From an uncultured Clostridia bacterium (GTDB lineage Bacteria > Bacillota > Clostridia > Christensenellales > Borkfalkiaceae): 64,000 nucleotides of DNA. Under the pieces are notes generated by a model, which was given only the letters and a program-made list of their open reading frames with translations, was not told where the DNA came from and searched no databases. The position numbers were made by a program, and so were the translations under genes. Location: positions 62,001-126,000 of the forward strand of contig CANQOT010000002.1 of assembly GCA_947625555.1 (NCBI GenBank), read 5' to 3'. This document shows positions 9,501 through 17,203 of the stretch, piece by piece (the first letter of the stretch is position 1; each line of letters begins with the position of its first letter).

Positions 9501-11625
9501 GAACGGCCGTAAGGAGATGGAAGGTGTAGATGGGAATGCCCGCCGTGTTTTCCTGTTCGTACCAACCGTCGCCCCCCTTGAACACGTTGTTGCCGCCGTC
9601 GAGGGTGATCCAGATCTCTGCCCGCGGCTTTTGCTGCCCGCCGACTTCCACCGTCGTCTCGAAGAGGACGAGCGCGGGATAGTCGAGGGTATCCGTCATG
9701 CGGAGATATTCGCTGTAATGTTCGATCTCCGAGGGGTCGATGACCTCGAAGGTGTAGCCGCCGCGGCCCGTATCGAGCTTGAACGTGTACTCCTGCCCGT
9801 TTTCCGTCAGGGTGACGATGAAGCCCGAATAGGTATCGTCGGTGTAGTCGTATCTTCCCGCGTGCCTGACGCCCTTCGCATCGGTGTACACCGCACTGTC
9901 CTCGAAGTAGCCGAGGCCGTCGAGGAAGAGAGTGCCGCCGTCCTGCGCACGGTACAAAAGCTCGCCGTCCGCCTCGTCGTAGCCGAGGAAGAGCCCGTTC
10001 GAGACGATATAGCCGTCGAAATCCTCCCCCGTCTGGCTGGAATCGAAGGGAATGGTCATTACATAGCTCGCATATTCTCCGGGCTCGGATTGGATCATGC
10101 CGTAGGGATCGGAGATATTGACGAGCGCCTTGAAGATGTAGGAATCGGACGCCTTATCGTAGAGCTCGGAGGCGACGAAGTAGGTCCCGTCGAAGCCGAG
10201 GAAGAGGCCGTCGGCGCTGTTCAGGTAGAGGACGGCGTTGCCGTAGCCGTCGAGGATGAGCGCCTCGCCCGTCAAAAAGTTGGCATATTCGAGCGAGAGG
10301 ACCTCGACATAGTAGCCCGCCTCTTCGCCCGCGACCATGAAGATGTACTGTTGCGGGCCCTCGTCCGTCTCGCGGAACTGCACATAGAAGCTCTTTGTGC
10401 CGTCCGCAAATTCCAGAAGATAGTCGCCGCGGGAAGGGTCGAAGGCGAGCGCGCCCCGATGTTCGCCCTTGCCGTCGTTGTAGGTCGCATTGAGATATTC
10501 GTCGACGGCGAGCGTCACGCCCGTCGTGTAGCGCGCGGGATCGGTCACGCCCGTGTATTTGGGATCCATGTAGTTATCGTAGAGCACATAGGTCTGTGCG
10601 ACGTTTGCATGTTGATAGGAAAAGTGCAGGCCGGAGACGACGCCTTCGAGCATCACTTCCCCTTCCGCATTCTTGAAGGTGAAGTTGTTGCCCTCGCGCT
10701 CGCCGCAAAATTCATGGCCGCCCCGCTGCATGTAGCAAATGTCGGGCTCCAAACGCGGGAAAAAGAGGAGATCGGTCCCGTTATAGCGGTCGGTGTAGGC
10801 GCGGTCCCACACGGCGTACAGCGTCGTCGGGCCGAGCACGGTGAGAAGGTCGTCCTCGTCCCCCGCGAGGAGGATATCTTCATTTTCGACGCCGCTTTGC
10901 TTTTCGCTCCAACCCACGAAGCGGTAGCCCTCGGCCGTAAAGCCGTTGGCGTTGGTCCGCGTCGTGCCGTCGTAGCGCACCCGCTGTTCGGGAACGGAGC
11001 CCCTCACAAGCGCCGCGGGAAGATTTGCGTCGTAGCGGACGATGTACTCGTTGCGGTTGAAATAGAGGTAGAACACGTTCTCGTCCGCATCGCGGGAGAG
11101 AACGAGCGTCGTTACGGGCGCGGGGTCGCCGGCCGCAAGCTGGGGTTCGGGTTCGTACGTGAAGTGTTGGAGCCCGGGAAAAGAGGAGGGATCGGGGGTC
11201 AGCGTCTCGCCGAGATAGCCTGTTCCGCTCACCGTCTTTTGGGGGTCGCGGCGGTAGCCCGTCGCCGAAGTCGTCTGCAAATAGATGTTGACGGTGTATT
11301 CCACCTCGGGCAGTTTCGTCCAGCCCGCATAGTAGGAGGTGTCCTCCTTGGGCGCGGGAATGGACGCGGGAAGAGCCTCGCCGCCTAAATCGGCGTCGAG
11401 GAACCAGCCGTCGAAGGTGTAGCCCTCCCGCTCCGTCGCGGGGAGATCTACCGTATCGCCCGGCTTAGCCGTGATGGCATCGACGGTCGTGCCGCCGTTC
11501 ACATAAAAGGTGAGGGTGACCTCGTCCTTCCCCTTCTTCCCGCCGCACGCCGCAAAGGCCGCAAGGGCGGAGACTGCAAGCACAGCCGAAAAGAGAATGA
11601 GCAGCCACTTTTTCAGAGATTTCAT
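6586..11625 (-). CDS. Very large (1,679 aa) surface lipoprotein with an InlB-type repeat
   Basis: ATG with AGGAGG 7 bp upstream. The signal peptide KSLKKWLLILFSAVLAV ends at a lipobox FAAC near residue 26, so it is predicted to be lipid-anchored. Residues ~36-105 form a Listeria-Bacteroides (InlB B / Flg_new) beta-grasp repeat (GYTFDGWF, then YYAGWT), and a second related segment lies at ~190-275 (GYRFVGWS). The remaining ~1,400 residues are a chain of diverged ~60-100-residue beta modules rich in Tyr, Asp and Gly with recurring F/L-DGxG and YxFxF patterns. No catalytic motif is evident. Monocistronic, with its own consensus promoter and a terminator. Its antisense strand carries a 1,010-codon open frame that I regard as a codon-bias shadow. 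Function unknown; adhesin or glycan binding is plausible. Confidence 0.9.
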   Translation of the reverse strand: MKSLKKWLLILFSAVLAVSALAAFAACGGKKGKDEVTLTFYVNGGTTVDAITAKPGDTVDLPATEREGYTFDGWFLDADLGGEALPASIPAPKEDTSYYAGWTKLPEVEYTVNIYLQTTSATGYRRDPQKTVSGTGYLGETLTPDPSSFPGLQHFTYEPEPQLAAGDPAPVTTLVLSRDADENVFYLYFNRNEYIVRYDANLPAALVRGSVPEQRVRYDGTTRTNANGFTAEGYRFVGWSEKQSGVENEDILLAGDEDDLLTVLGPTTLYAVWDRAYTDRYNGTDLLFFPRLEPDICYMQRGGHEFCGEREGNNFTFKNAEGEVMLEGVVSGLHFSYQHANVAQTYVLYDNYMDPKYTGVTDPARYTTGVTLAVDEYLNATYNDGKGEHRGALAFDPSRGDYLLEFADGTKSFYVQFRETDEGPQQYIFMVAGEEAGYYVEVLSLEYANFLTGEALILDGYGNAVLYLNSADGLFLGFDGTYFVASELYDKASDSYIFKALVNISDPYGMIQSEPGEYASYVMTIPFDSSQTGEDFDGYIVSNGLFLGYDEADGELLYRAQDGGTLFLDGLGYFEDSAVYTDAKGVRHAGRYDYTDDTYSGFIVTLTENGQEYTFKLDTGRGGYTFEVIDPSEIEHYSEYLRMTDTLDYPALVLFETTVEVGGQQKPRAEIWITLDGGNNVFKGGDGWYEQENTAGIPIYTFHLLTAVQGYETSVPHELKFYTSQVNRSEDNRIVDVYVLLEEDGEVQYTVYELEDGGTIWGNNDPSLVLGIGSLWFRTGGAVVEGSFSTGSSNYFNYSYIQFTYGDGQGNAVTDRYVAAESDPDLWTPIEGAELALQVYVFTETADGGQASFVQNLVLDRFLINGSDLAESGDAVYDYGESDTPVWQKATYARVGSTDFGENIYSLKVGGEEVFKFLVTLFTDNYGGQEFIYFIENKALAGAFRSPDGGTLRLDGYYWAEYSDAAGNIWEGPYSVDPEGEELYFTPTEGTDFYIAIDLEKGEFYPLDGAYGTWIIVDYNGVAVGSGADGAQYYTFTFDGRGNVSVTLVGGTGNSTTGKYEVVDADNNEYIAYVNIPIPGYGTNNGQGWHIQLYTIYGENDAILFDGETAGTFINENWDVLWLDGFGGGTLSTADGSLSGSGVYSILNEEYGFMMFMFNDQTTVFLLLDRAAGNFRTLDYMDKCGVWFAEDLDYLAFGKDGIFDIGSSPEEDAGGAYFYDEENIYMVLYTLETIVIPIPTAETQSVTVKGKTFYRWNGENGKLTLDGKIVFYDRDGKELLPDLTPLNATLSVDIRIGPNYNNTATFVIQEGQAHAGTYGGFLLNIYTNGRVNPRVSYNDFTYSVTFHYDGTEKSTFIVKAGYTSVVMNDYYNGLQSGGEDGSGNYTGGAITKEILGFGPVTFEKTMYSGTFYYANKVPSQKADPVTFQSFSEDQVRRLGHRSDLNGDLLEIVFEFESARYAIDFVETYAEEVGACYILWGFYTYEEKTFNYDGETYTAGLKSLIRATAAGTPGYGHDGYSLLPGDLNGKIVNVTLIKEDGKIVEPADLGMTLTGDGVWLAVPKTAGGYQGYLLTFKKEGETVTEVSLEIYDLIPANTVGGFLVYYLANEEGKPVNVVMVAYTNEIGQYSKVDVTEFRAGTEEGVWYFKGAVSGGLAQEYMVRIATDAEGKYVVTVTEVK

Positions 11626-11705
11626 AACCGACCTCCTGTTCGCATTCCGAAGGAGACCGCCCCGCAGGGCGTCTCCCTATATATAATTTATACGTTGTTA
11701 TTACT

Positions 11706-11734
11706 ATATTACACGTTACGGGCCGTTTTGTCAA
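11706..11734 (-). promoter_or_regulatory. Consensus promoter of the 1,679-aa lipoprotein gene
   Basis: Minus strand: perfect -35 TTGACA (11729-11734), 17 bp, -10 TAATAT (11706-11711). The ~70-nt leader contains a hairpin GGAGAC..GTCTCC (11652-11676) before the RBS. The 11626-11941 gap holds only this promoter, AT-rich DNA and the next terminator. Confidence 0.85.
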
Positions 11735-11815
11735 CCGTTTCAACGAACGGCGCGGCAAATTTTATACATTTTTTCGCATTTTTTCGAATAAATCACAATT
11801 TATGCAAATAAAGTA

Positions 11816-11846
11816 GAAAAAGCCCTCCCCGTAAGGAAGGCTTTTA
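11816..11846 (-). terminator. Terminator downstream of the TlpA-like lipoprotein gene
   Basis: Hairpin AAGCCTTCC..GGAGGGCTT on the minus strand followed by five T, about 95 bp past the stop at 11942. Confidence 0.7.
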
Positions 11847-11941
11847 CTTCGATATTTTATGGGCGAAATCGTACCCGTTTATCTTTCAAAAAATAAGGTT
11901 TTGAGGCTTCATCCTCGGACATGGTACCCCCAAACGCGCTC

Positions 11942-13624
11942 TCACTCCCCTTTTCGCTTTGCGGGAAGGGCGGCCAAAGGCCCGCGCACGGCCGCAGCGG
12001 AAAGGGCGCCCTCGCCGTGCTTCCAATAGTCGGGGGCGATGTACTTTTCGAAGATCTCGGAAAACATCTTCTCGGAGGCATCCGCCGAAGTCCCGATCGC
12101 GCCCTTGTGATATTCTGCCACCACGCCCTCGCGGTCGATAAAGGCCGTCTGCGGGTAGGATGAGACGCCGAACTTGCTGTGCAGGCGCAAACTCGTATCG
12201 CGCACGACGTAGAAGGTCATGCCGTAGCTCTTCGCATAGGCGGAGATGGCGGAGACGGTATCCGTCCCATAGGGGTCGGGGTCGATGGCGATGACGCAGA
12301 CGTCCTCCTTATACTTATTATAGGCATCGACGAGCCCCGGGAACTCGGTGGCGCACCACGTGCAGCCCACATAGAAGAAGTTCAAAACGACGAGCTTATA
12401 TTTCTCCAAGAGCTCGGAGAGCACGACGGTCTCGCCGTTCAAGGTATCGTAGGTGAAATCGTGGAGGACGGAACCCACGCCGTATTGCGCGCCCGCGCCC
12501 CCCGTCTTGATGGGCGAGGCGGTGAGCCAGATCTTGCAGGCAGGGTCGCTGTAATCCACTTCGTACTCCCCTTCGGCGGAATATCCCGCGGGGAGGCCGT
12601 CGACCTCGACATGATAGGTCCGCGGGAGGAGTTGGGCCTTGAACACGCCGTTTTGCAGGGTGGAACTGCGGCTGCGCGCGACCTCTTCCCCCTTTTCGTC
12701 ATAGACGTGGATGGTGACGGAGCGGTCGGTCACGGCCGCGCCGTTGTTGCGGAGCAGGCTGAACGTGTATTCGATCGGGGTGCTCTCGTTGAGCTGCGGA
12801 ATGATGACGGTGCGAGCCTCGTCCCGCTCGCCGCAACGGACGCAGTGGTAGGACTTCTGCCCTGCGTGATCGAAGGTCGCGGGGATATCGATGACATAAT
12901 CGCTCCCCCAATTATGGCCGAGGGCGGCGATCTCGGTTGTATCCGTCTCGCCGCAACGGGTGCAGGTACGCGTGCGGGTGCCGGGATTGGTGCAAGTCGC
13001 ATCGGTCAGCGCGGTCGTCTCCCAATCGTGGCCGAGGGGGGCGACGGCGGCCCCTTCCTCCACCGCCCCGCAGACGGTACACCTGTGCGATTCCTCGCCC
13101 GCCGCGGTGCAGGTGGGCTCCTTCGTGCGCTCCAAGAGCTGCCAGGTGTGCCCGTAGGCCTGAACGTCCTCTACCTTGGAATCGCCGCATACATCGCAGG
13201 TATAGCGCATCTTGCCATCCGCGGTGCAAGTGGGCGCATGCCCCTCGACGGGAACGCCCGCATCCCACGCGTGGCCGAGAGGGAGGGTATCGCGCTGTTC
13301 CTTCTCACCGCAGCCCTCGCGCTTGCAGGTGCGCTCCTCCTTTCCGCCCTCCGTGCAGGTGGCATAGTAGGGCGCGATCTCCTTCCAGCTGCCGAAATCA
13401 TGCCCGAGGGCGGGAATGATCTCCGTCACCTCTTTTTCGGGACAGCCCGAATTTTGACAGACCCCCGTGCGGGAACCCGTCTTTGTGCACGTCGCTTCGG
13501 CCGTCGTCTCCCACTTATAATCGTGGACATGGTCCCCCTTTCCGCATGCGGAAAGCAGCCCCGTGCCGCAAAAGGCGAGGCAGATCGCAGTAAAAAGCGC
13601 CGTGCGCCGTATGGTATGCTTCAT
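11942..13624 (-). CDS. Lipoprotein with Cys-rich repeats and a C-terminal TlpA/ResA-like thioredoxin domain
   Basis: 560 residues; RBS GGAGG before the ATG; signal peptide with lipobox LSAC at about residue 27. Residues ~33-285 hold six ~42-residue repeats built on ALGHxW, then ATCTxxG, then CxxCG: one Cys in the ATCT motif and a Cys pair per unit, reminiscent of zinc-ribbon knuckles. A linker beta domain follows (~290-375). Residues ~380-545 match the AhpC/TSA-TlpA family: GSVLHDFTY, then LVVLNFFYVGCTWC with a CxxC redox centre, and the cis-Pro region SSYPQTAFIDREG. It probably acts outside the membrane as a thiol-disulfide oxidoreductase or peroxiredoxin-like protein, with the Cys repeats as metal or redox modules (inference). 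Monocistronic, with its own promoter. Confidence 0.85.
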   Translation of the reverse strand: MKHTIRRTALFTAICLAFCGTGLLSACGKGDHVHDYKWETTAEATCTKTGSRTGVCQNSGCPEKEVTEIIPALGHDFGSWKEIAPYYATCTEGGKEERTCKREGCGEKEQRDTLPLGHAWDAGVPVEGHAPTCTADGKMRYTCDVCGDSKVEDVQAYGHTWQLLERTKEPTCTAAGEESHRCTVCGAVEEGAAVAPLGHDWETTALTDATCTNPGTRTRTCTRCGETDTTEIAALGHNWGSDYVIDIPATFDHAGQKSYHCVRCGERDEARTVIIPQLNESTPIEYTFSLLRNNGAAVTDRSVTIHVYDEKGEEVARSRSSTLQNGVFKAQLLPRTYHVEVDGLPAGYSAEGEYEVDYSDPACKIWLTASPIKTGGAGAQYGVGSVLHDFTYDTLNGETVVLSELLEKYKLVVLNFFYVGCTWCATEFPGLVDAYNKYKEDVCVIAIDPDPYGTDTVSAISAYAKSYGMTFYVVRDTSLRLHSKFGVSSYPQTAFIDREGVVAEYHKGAIGTSADASEKMFSEIFEKYIAPDYWKHGEGALSAAAVRGPLAALPAKRKGE

Positions 13625-13679
13625 GATATCCTCCTTCCGCCCGTGGGGCAGATCGCGGATTTTATGCTATTTTTTTATC

Positions 13680-13708
13680 ATTATACGCCGAAAATACAAA
13701 AAAGTCAA
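13680..13708 (-). promoter_or_regulatory. Promoter of the TlpA-like lipoprotein gene
   Basis: Minus strand: -35 TTGACT (13703-13708), 17-bp spacer, -10 TATAAT (13680-13685). Confidence 0.8.
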
Positions 13709-13750
13709 GGGATCATATAAAGTTTATGCAACGAGCGCACCCCTTCCGGA

Positions 13751-15136
13751 TCACCCGGCCCTGTGCAGGCCGACGAGCGTCTCGACATGGCGGGTCTGGG
13801 GGAACATATCGAAGGGTTCTATCGCGTCGATCTCGTACATGGTATGCCCGTTTTCCGTCTTGACGAGCTCTCCGCTCTCCGTCTCCGCGAGCGTGCCCGT
13901 TAGATAGCCGAGGTCGCGGGCGAGCGTTGCGGGGTTGCACGAGATCATCACGATCTTCTCCACGCCCCTCGTTTTGATCTCTTTGAGGACACTGCGCGCG
14001 ACGCCCGTGCGGGGCGGATCCAAAACGACGGTCGCCCGCCCGAGATCGGGGATCTCGCGAAGGCGGTCCTCCACCCTGCCGCAGAGGTTTTGCATCCTAT
14101 CTTCGAGCTTGTTGCGCATTTTGAGCGCGTCGGCGCACGCCACGGCCTCGGGAACGACTTCGATCCCATACGCAAAGCGGCATTTTTGGGCAAACATGGC
14201 GGTGAGGAGTCCGCCGCCCGCATAGCAATCGACGACGGTATCCCCCTCCCCGACGAGAGAAACGGCGCGTTCGTAGAGCTTTTCCCGCACGCCGTCGTTG
14301 ACCTGCACGAAGGTATTGGGCCCCGCCTCGTATTCGATGCCGCCCTCGTTGCCCTCGTAGATCCCCTTCCCCCTCACGAGGGTGAACACGCTCCCGAACA
14401 CGACGTTGGTATTCTTGTCGTTGAAGTTGAGATAGAGGCTGTACTCGGGGAAAATGCCGTCCAAAAGGTGACAAAAATAGTCGATGCCCTTGATCTCGCG
14501 CACCGTCGTCACGAGGGTGATGATGACCCCTTTTTTGAGCTCGCGGACGACGATATGGCGGACATGCCCCCGTCGTTTTTCCTCATCGTAGCCGTCGAGC
14601 CCGCATTTTTCCATAAAATTTTTAAGGGCGACGATGAGCGCTTTGATCCATGCGGGGTGCAGGGGGCAATCGTCCGTCTCGACGATGCGGTGCGAGCGTT
14701 CGGCATAAAAGCCCACCGCCGTCTTTTCGCCGTCGCCGCCGACGGGCATCTGCAACTTGTTGCGGTAGCCGTACTCTCTTTCGCTCCGTACGCAGGTGGA
14801 AACTTCCGCCTCGATCCCCGCGATCTTTTTTAGGGTATCGCGCACGAGGTCCTGTTTGAATTTGAGCTGGTCGCGGTAGCGCAGATGTTGGAGCTGGCAG
14901 CCCCCGCAGCGGGAAAAAACGGGGCACTTCGGGCGGACGCGTTCTTCGGCAGGGGCCAGGATCTCCAACACTTTTCCGTAGCCCGTGTTGCCTTTTACCT
15001 TCACGATCTTCACCTGTGCGCGCTCACCCTTCAAGAGGTAAGGAATAAAGAGCGTGAGATCTTCGCACTTCGCGACTCCCTCGCCCTGCGTGCCGAGCCC
15101 CTGCGCCGTCACGATGGCGGTATCGTTCTTTTCCAT
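13751..15136 (-). CDS. rlmD: 23S rRNA (uracil-5-)-methyltransferase, RlmD/RumA type
   Basis: 461 residues from the ATG at 15136, preceded by GGGAGGTGAG; a longer in-frame start lies inside the upstream gene and lacks an RBS. An N-terminal TRAM-type OB domain (~1-60) is followed by the 4Fe-4S Cys cluster CPVFSRCGGCQ (~72-82) with a later Cys near ~155, then a class I SAM-methyltransferase fold (VVDCYAGGGLLTAMFA), DPPRTG, and the catalytic SCNPATLARD. The family forms m5U in 23S rRNA using SAM. Which uridine (U1939 or U747 type) cannot be decided from sequence. It is the last gene of the minus-strand run from trpS, and its RBS is inside the tail of the preceding gene. Confidence 0.92.
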   Translation of the reverse strand: MEKNDTAIVTAQGLGTQGEGVAKCEDLTLFIPYLLKGERAQVKIVKVKGNTGYGKVLEILAPAEERVRPKCPVFSRCGGCQLQHLRYRDQLKFKQDLVRDTLKKIAGIEAEVSTCVRSEREYGYRNKLQMPVGGDGEKTAVGFYAERSHRIVETDDCPLHPAWIKALIVALKNFMEKCGLDGYDEEKRRGHVRHIVVRELKKGVIITLVTTVREIKGIDYFCHLLDGIFPEYSLYLNFNDKNTNVVFGSVFTLVRGKGIYEGNEGGIEYEAGPNTFVQVNDGVREKLYERAVSLVGEGDTVVDCYAGGGLLTAMFAQKCRFAYGIEVVPEAVACADALKMRNKLEDRMQNLCGRVEDRLREIPDLGRATVVLDPPRTGVARSVLKEIKTRGVEKIVMISCNPATLARDLGYLTGTLAETESGELVKTENGHTMYEIDAIEPFDMFPQTRHVETLVGLHRAG

Positions 15137-15138
15137 AC

Positions 15139-15690
15139 TCACCTCCCGATCCGCCTTACGATGGCGTCCACCGACTTCTGACATAAGAACATGAGAAGGT
15201 CATATCCCGCAAAGACGGCCGTCCCGCCCAAAAATACGACGAGATAGAGATATTTTGCGACCCACTCGTACCAGATCGCCCCCGTGAAGCCCAAGAGCCC
15301 TGCGAGGGTGAACCACATGAGAAGCAAGGTCCCGTCGAACCACGCCGCCTTCAACAAGAACCACACGCCGTGCAAAAATTTTTTCTTGGTAAAGCGCAGT
15401 TGAAGGTGGTTGACGAGCGGATGCAGCCCGAAAAATACGGCAAACGGCAGGAGCATCCAAAAGAATGCGAGCCCGCCGAACAGATACGCAAGGATGACGC
15501 CGCCCACATAGGCGAGCGCCTCTCCCCAGATGAATTTTTTGGAAAGGGGCACCATGAGCGCGAAGATGGCCAAGAGATACCCCGCCGCCATGAGAAAGCT
15601 CACATAGGAGGCGAGCGTAAGTGCGCCCGCCGTGACCGCACAGGCAATGGCGGAAAGCACGATCTCGAAAGATTTCGAAGGACGCTTCAC
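15139..15690 (-). CDS. Small multi-pass membrane protein, unknown function
   Basis: 183 residues with a GTG start at 15690 behind AAGGTGA. Four or five hydrophobic helices are visible (~10-40, ~40-50, ~60-90, ~115-140, ~145-170), with basic loops such as LRFTKKKF. No family recognised. It lies between the J-like protein gene (9-bp gap) and rlmD (2-bp gap), so it is probably co-transcribed. Confidence 0.75.
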   Translation of the reverse strand: MKRPSKSFEIVLSAIACAVTAGALTLASYVSFLMAAGYLLAIFALMVPLSKKFIWGEALAYVGGVILAYLFGGLAFFWMLLPFAVFFGLHPLVNHLQLRFTKKKFLHGVWFLLKAAWFDGTLLLMWFTLAGLLGFTGAIWYEWVAKYLYLVVFLGGTAVFAGYDLLMFLCQKSVDAIVRRIGR

Positions 15691-15699
15691 TCTTTCACC

Positions 15700-16311
15700 T
15701 TATCTGCAATTACAGCACAGATTGAACAGAAGATTCACGCAAAGATAGGTATAGCACATGGTGGCGCAGGTCGAGCACCAATTCCCCCCCATGTCGCTCC
15801 CCTGCGGGGCGGGGTTGGGATCGGTGTTGGGCGCGCCGCCCGTCTGGTTGGTGTATTCCGCACGCGATTTGAGCTTTTCGTAGGCGGTGCGGTATTTCTC
15901 GTTCCCGCCGTCCATCTGCAAGGCGATCTCGAGCTGTTTCTTGCTCTCGTTCATCCAATTCTTCTTGTAGAATACGACGGATTGGAGATAGTGCCACTCT
16001 GCATTTCTCTCGTTGAAGGCGTCGAGGAGCTGCTGGGCGCGCACGAGGTCGCCGCTGCGAATGGCGGATGCGACCTCCTCGAACCCGTTGGAAGAGGCGC
16101 TTTCCTCTTTGTGCGCTTCCCTGCGCTCGTCTTTGATCTCCTCGTAGGCGGCCTCGAGCTTGGTGAGCATGCGCGCCGCGGCATTGCCTGCCTCGCCGTC
16201 CTGCCACTTTTCCTCGTTGTATTTTTGTTTGAGCTCCTCGTAGCGGCGGTCGATCTCCTCGTCCGTCGCAGTCTCGTCGAGCCCCAACAGTTCGTAGCTT
16301 TCTTTGCTCAT
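15700..16311 (-). CDS. Degenerate J-domain protein with Cys-rich tail
   Basis: 203 residues. Residues ~4-65 look like a DnaJ helix pattern (SYELLGLDETATDEEIDRRY, then AYEEIKDE), but the HPD tripeptide needed to stimulate DnaK is absent: the loop reads NEEKWQ. Residues ~75-145 are helical and TPR-like. The C-terminus is hydrophobic and cysteine-rich, ending CCNCR, and could insert in a membrane or bind metal. Such proteins occur beside DUF5685 proteins in Clostridia, as here, where the DUF5685 gene is the immediate upstream neighbour. Likely an adaptor rather than a canonical co-chaperone. Confidence 0.75.
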   Translation of the reverse strand: MSKESYELLGLDETATDEEIDRRYEELKQKYNEEKWQDGEAGNAAARMLTKLEAAYEEIKDERREAHKEESASSNGFEEVASAIRSGDLVRAQQLLDAFNERNAEWHYLQSVVFYKKNWMNESKKQLEIALQMDGGNEKYRTAYEKLKSRAEYTNQTGGAPNTDPNPAPQGSDMGGNWCSTCATMCYTYLCVNLLFNLCCNCR

Positions 16312-16335
16312 GCTCTATATATACTCCTTAAATGT

Positions 16336-17202
16336 TCAAATCTTGACGCTCATCGCCCGCTGCGGTTCGCCCTTCAAGACGCGTTCCGTCTCCAAGGGGA
16401 TCCCGCGGAGAATGACATTGTCCGTGAGGTCGCGGTTGAAAGAAAATCGTATGCCCGCGAGGTTCTCCCGCATGGAATAGAAGAGGGTGTCGAAGAGAAA
16501 TTCGATCTCCCCGCCGTGCTCCTTCAAAAGCGCCTCCCGCGTCTTTTCCCCATAGGAGAGGACGAAGGGATTGAAGTTCTTCTTTTTGATATCCTTCTCG
16601 AAGTCGTCGAGGGCGTCGATGAGGTAGATCCACTTGCCGAGGTCGTAAAAGAGGCCCTGCGTCGCGGGGGAGGCCTTCTCCCCGAGGAAGTGGTCGGAAA
16701 CGGCCTGCATCATGCGCGCCGAGGGCTCGGCCGCCATGTCGGGCGAGGAAGTCCCCGCCCTTTCCGTCCGCTCCTGCTCCGCAAGATAGCGTTCGACGAG
16801 CTCCGCGAGGGCGGGATAGCGTTTTTTCGCCCGCTTGAATCCCTTTTTGAACCAAATGCGCTTGGCCGTTCCCCTGCCGCCGTCCGAAATGTCGTCGGTC
16901 AGCTTATAGTAGATGAGAATGGTGTTGAGCGCGCCCAGCTCCTCGGAGAGGGGGTCCACCTTCGCCATCGGCTTCTTGCGGACGGTATGCCCGAAGCACC
17001 CCCGCCGTTCCACCTCGATGTCGGTGCCCGTCATGTTGTGAAGGAGGGCAGAGAGAAAGGTCGTATCGTAGGTGAGCCCCGAGCGCGCCATGTGCCCGCA
17101 GGATGCGCCGATGCTCCTGCACAGGCCGCAATAGAGGGCCTTGTAGAGCATCACGTCCTTCACGTGCAGATTGGGAAGATCGTAGCGAACGTACCCGAAC
17201 AT
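16336..17202 (-). CDS. DUF5685 family protein
   Basis: 288 residues from the ATG at 17202, whose RBS GGGAGTGA lies in the end of trpS (2-bp gap); the longer in-frame extension overlaps trpS and is rejected. The N-terminal signature MFGYVRYDLPNLHVKD, then YKALYCGLCRSIG, is typical of DUF5685, with a CxxC (CGLC) and further conserved Cys (CGHMARSGLTYD). The rest is mainly helical. Function is not established for the family; the conserved Cys pattern suggests metal or Fe-S binding. Translationally coupled to trpS and followed by the J-like protein. Confidence 0.8.
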   Translation of the reverse strand: MFGYVRYDLPNLHVKDVMLYKALYCGLCRSIGASCGHMARSGLTYDTTFLSALLHNMTGTDIEVERRGCFGHTVRKKPMAKVDPLSEELGALNTILIYYKLTDDISDGGRGTAKRIWFKKGFKRAKKRYPALAELVERYLAEQERTERAGTSSPDMAAEPSARMMQAVSDHFLGEKASPATQGLFYDLGKWIYLIDALDDFEKDIKKKNFNPFVLSYGEKTREALLKEHGGEIEFLFDTLFYSMRENLAGIRFSFNRDLTDNVILRGIPLETERVLKGEPQRAMSVKI

Positions 17203-17203
17203 A

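Noticed and set aside
8356-11388. 1,010-codon open frame on the plus strand
   Set aside because: Lies wholly antisense to the 1,679-aa lipoprotein gene, which has signal peptide, RBS and promoter; the antisense product is His/Arg/Val-rich without domains. A GC and codon-bias shadow.
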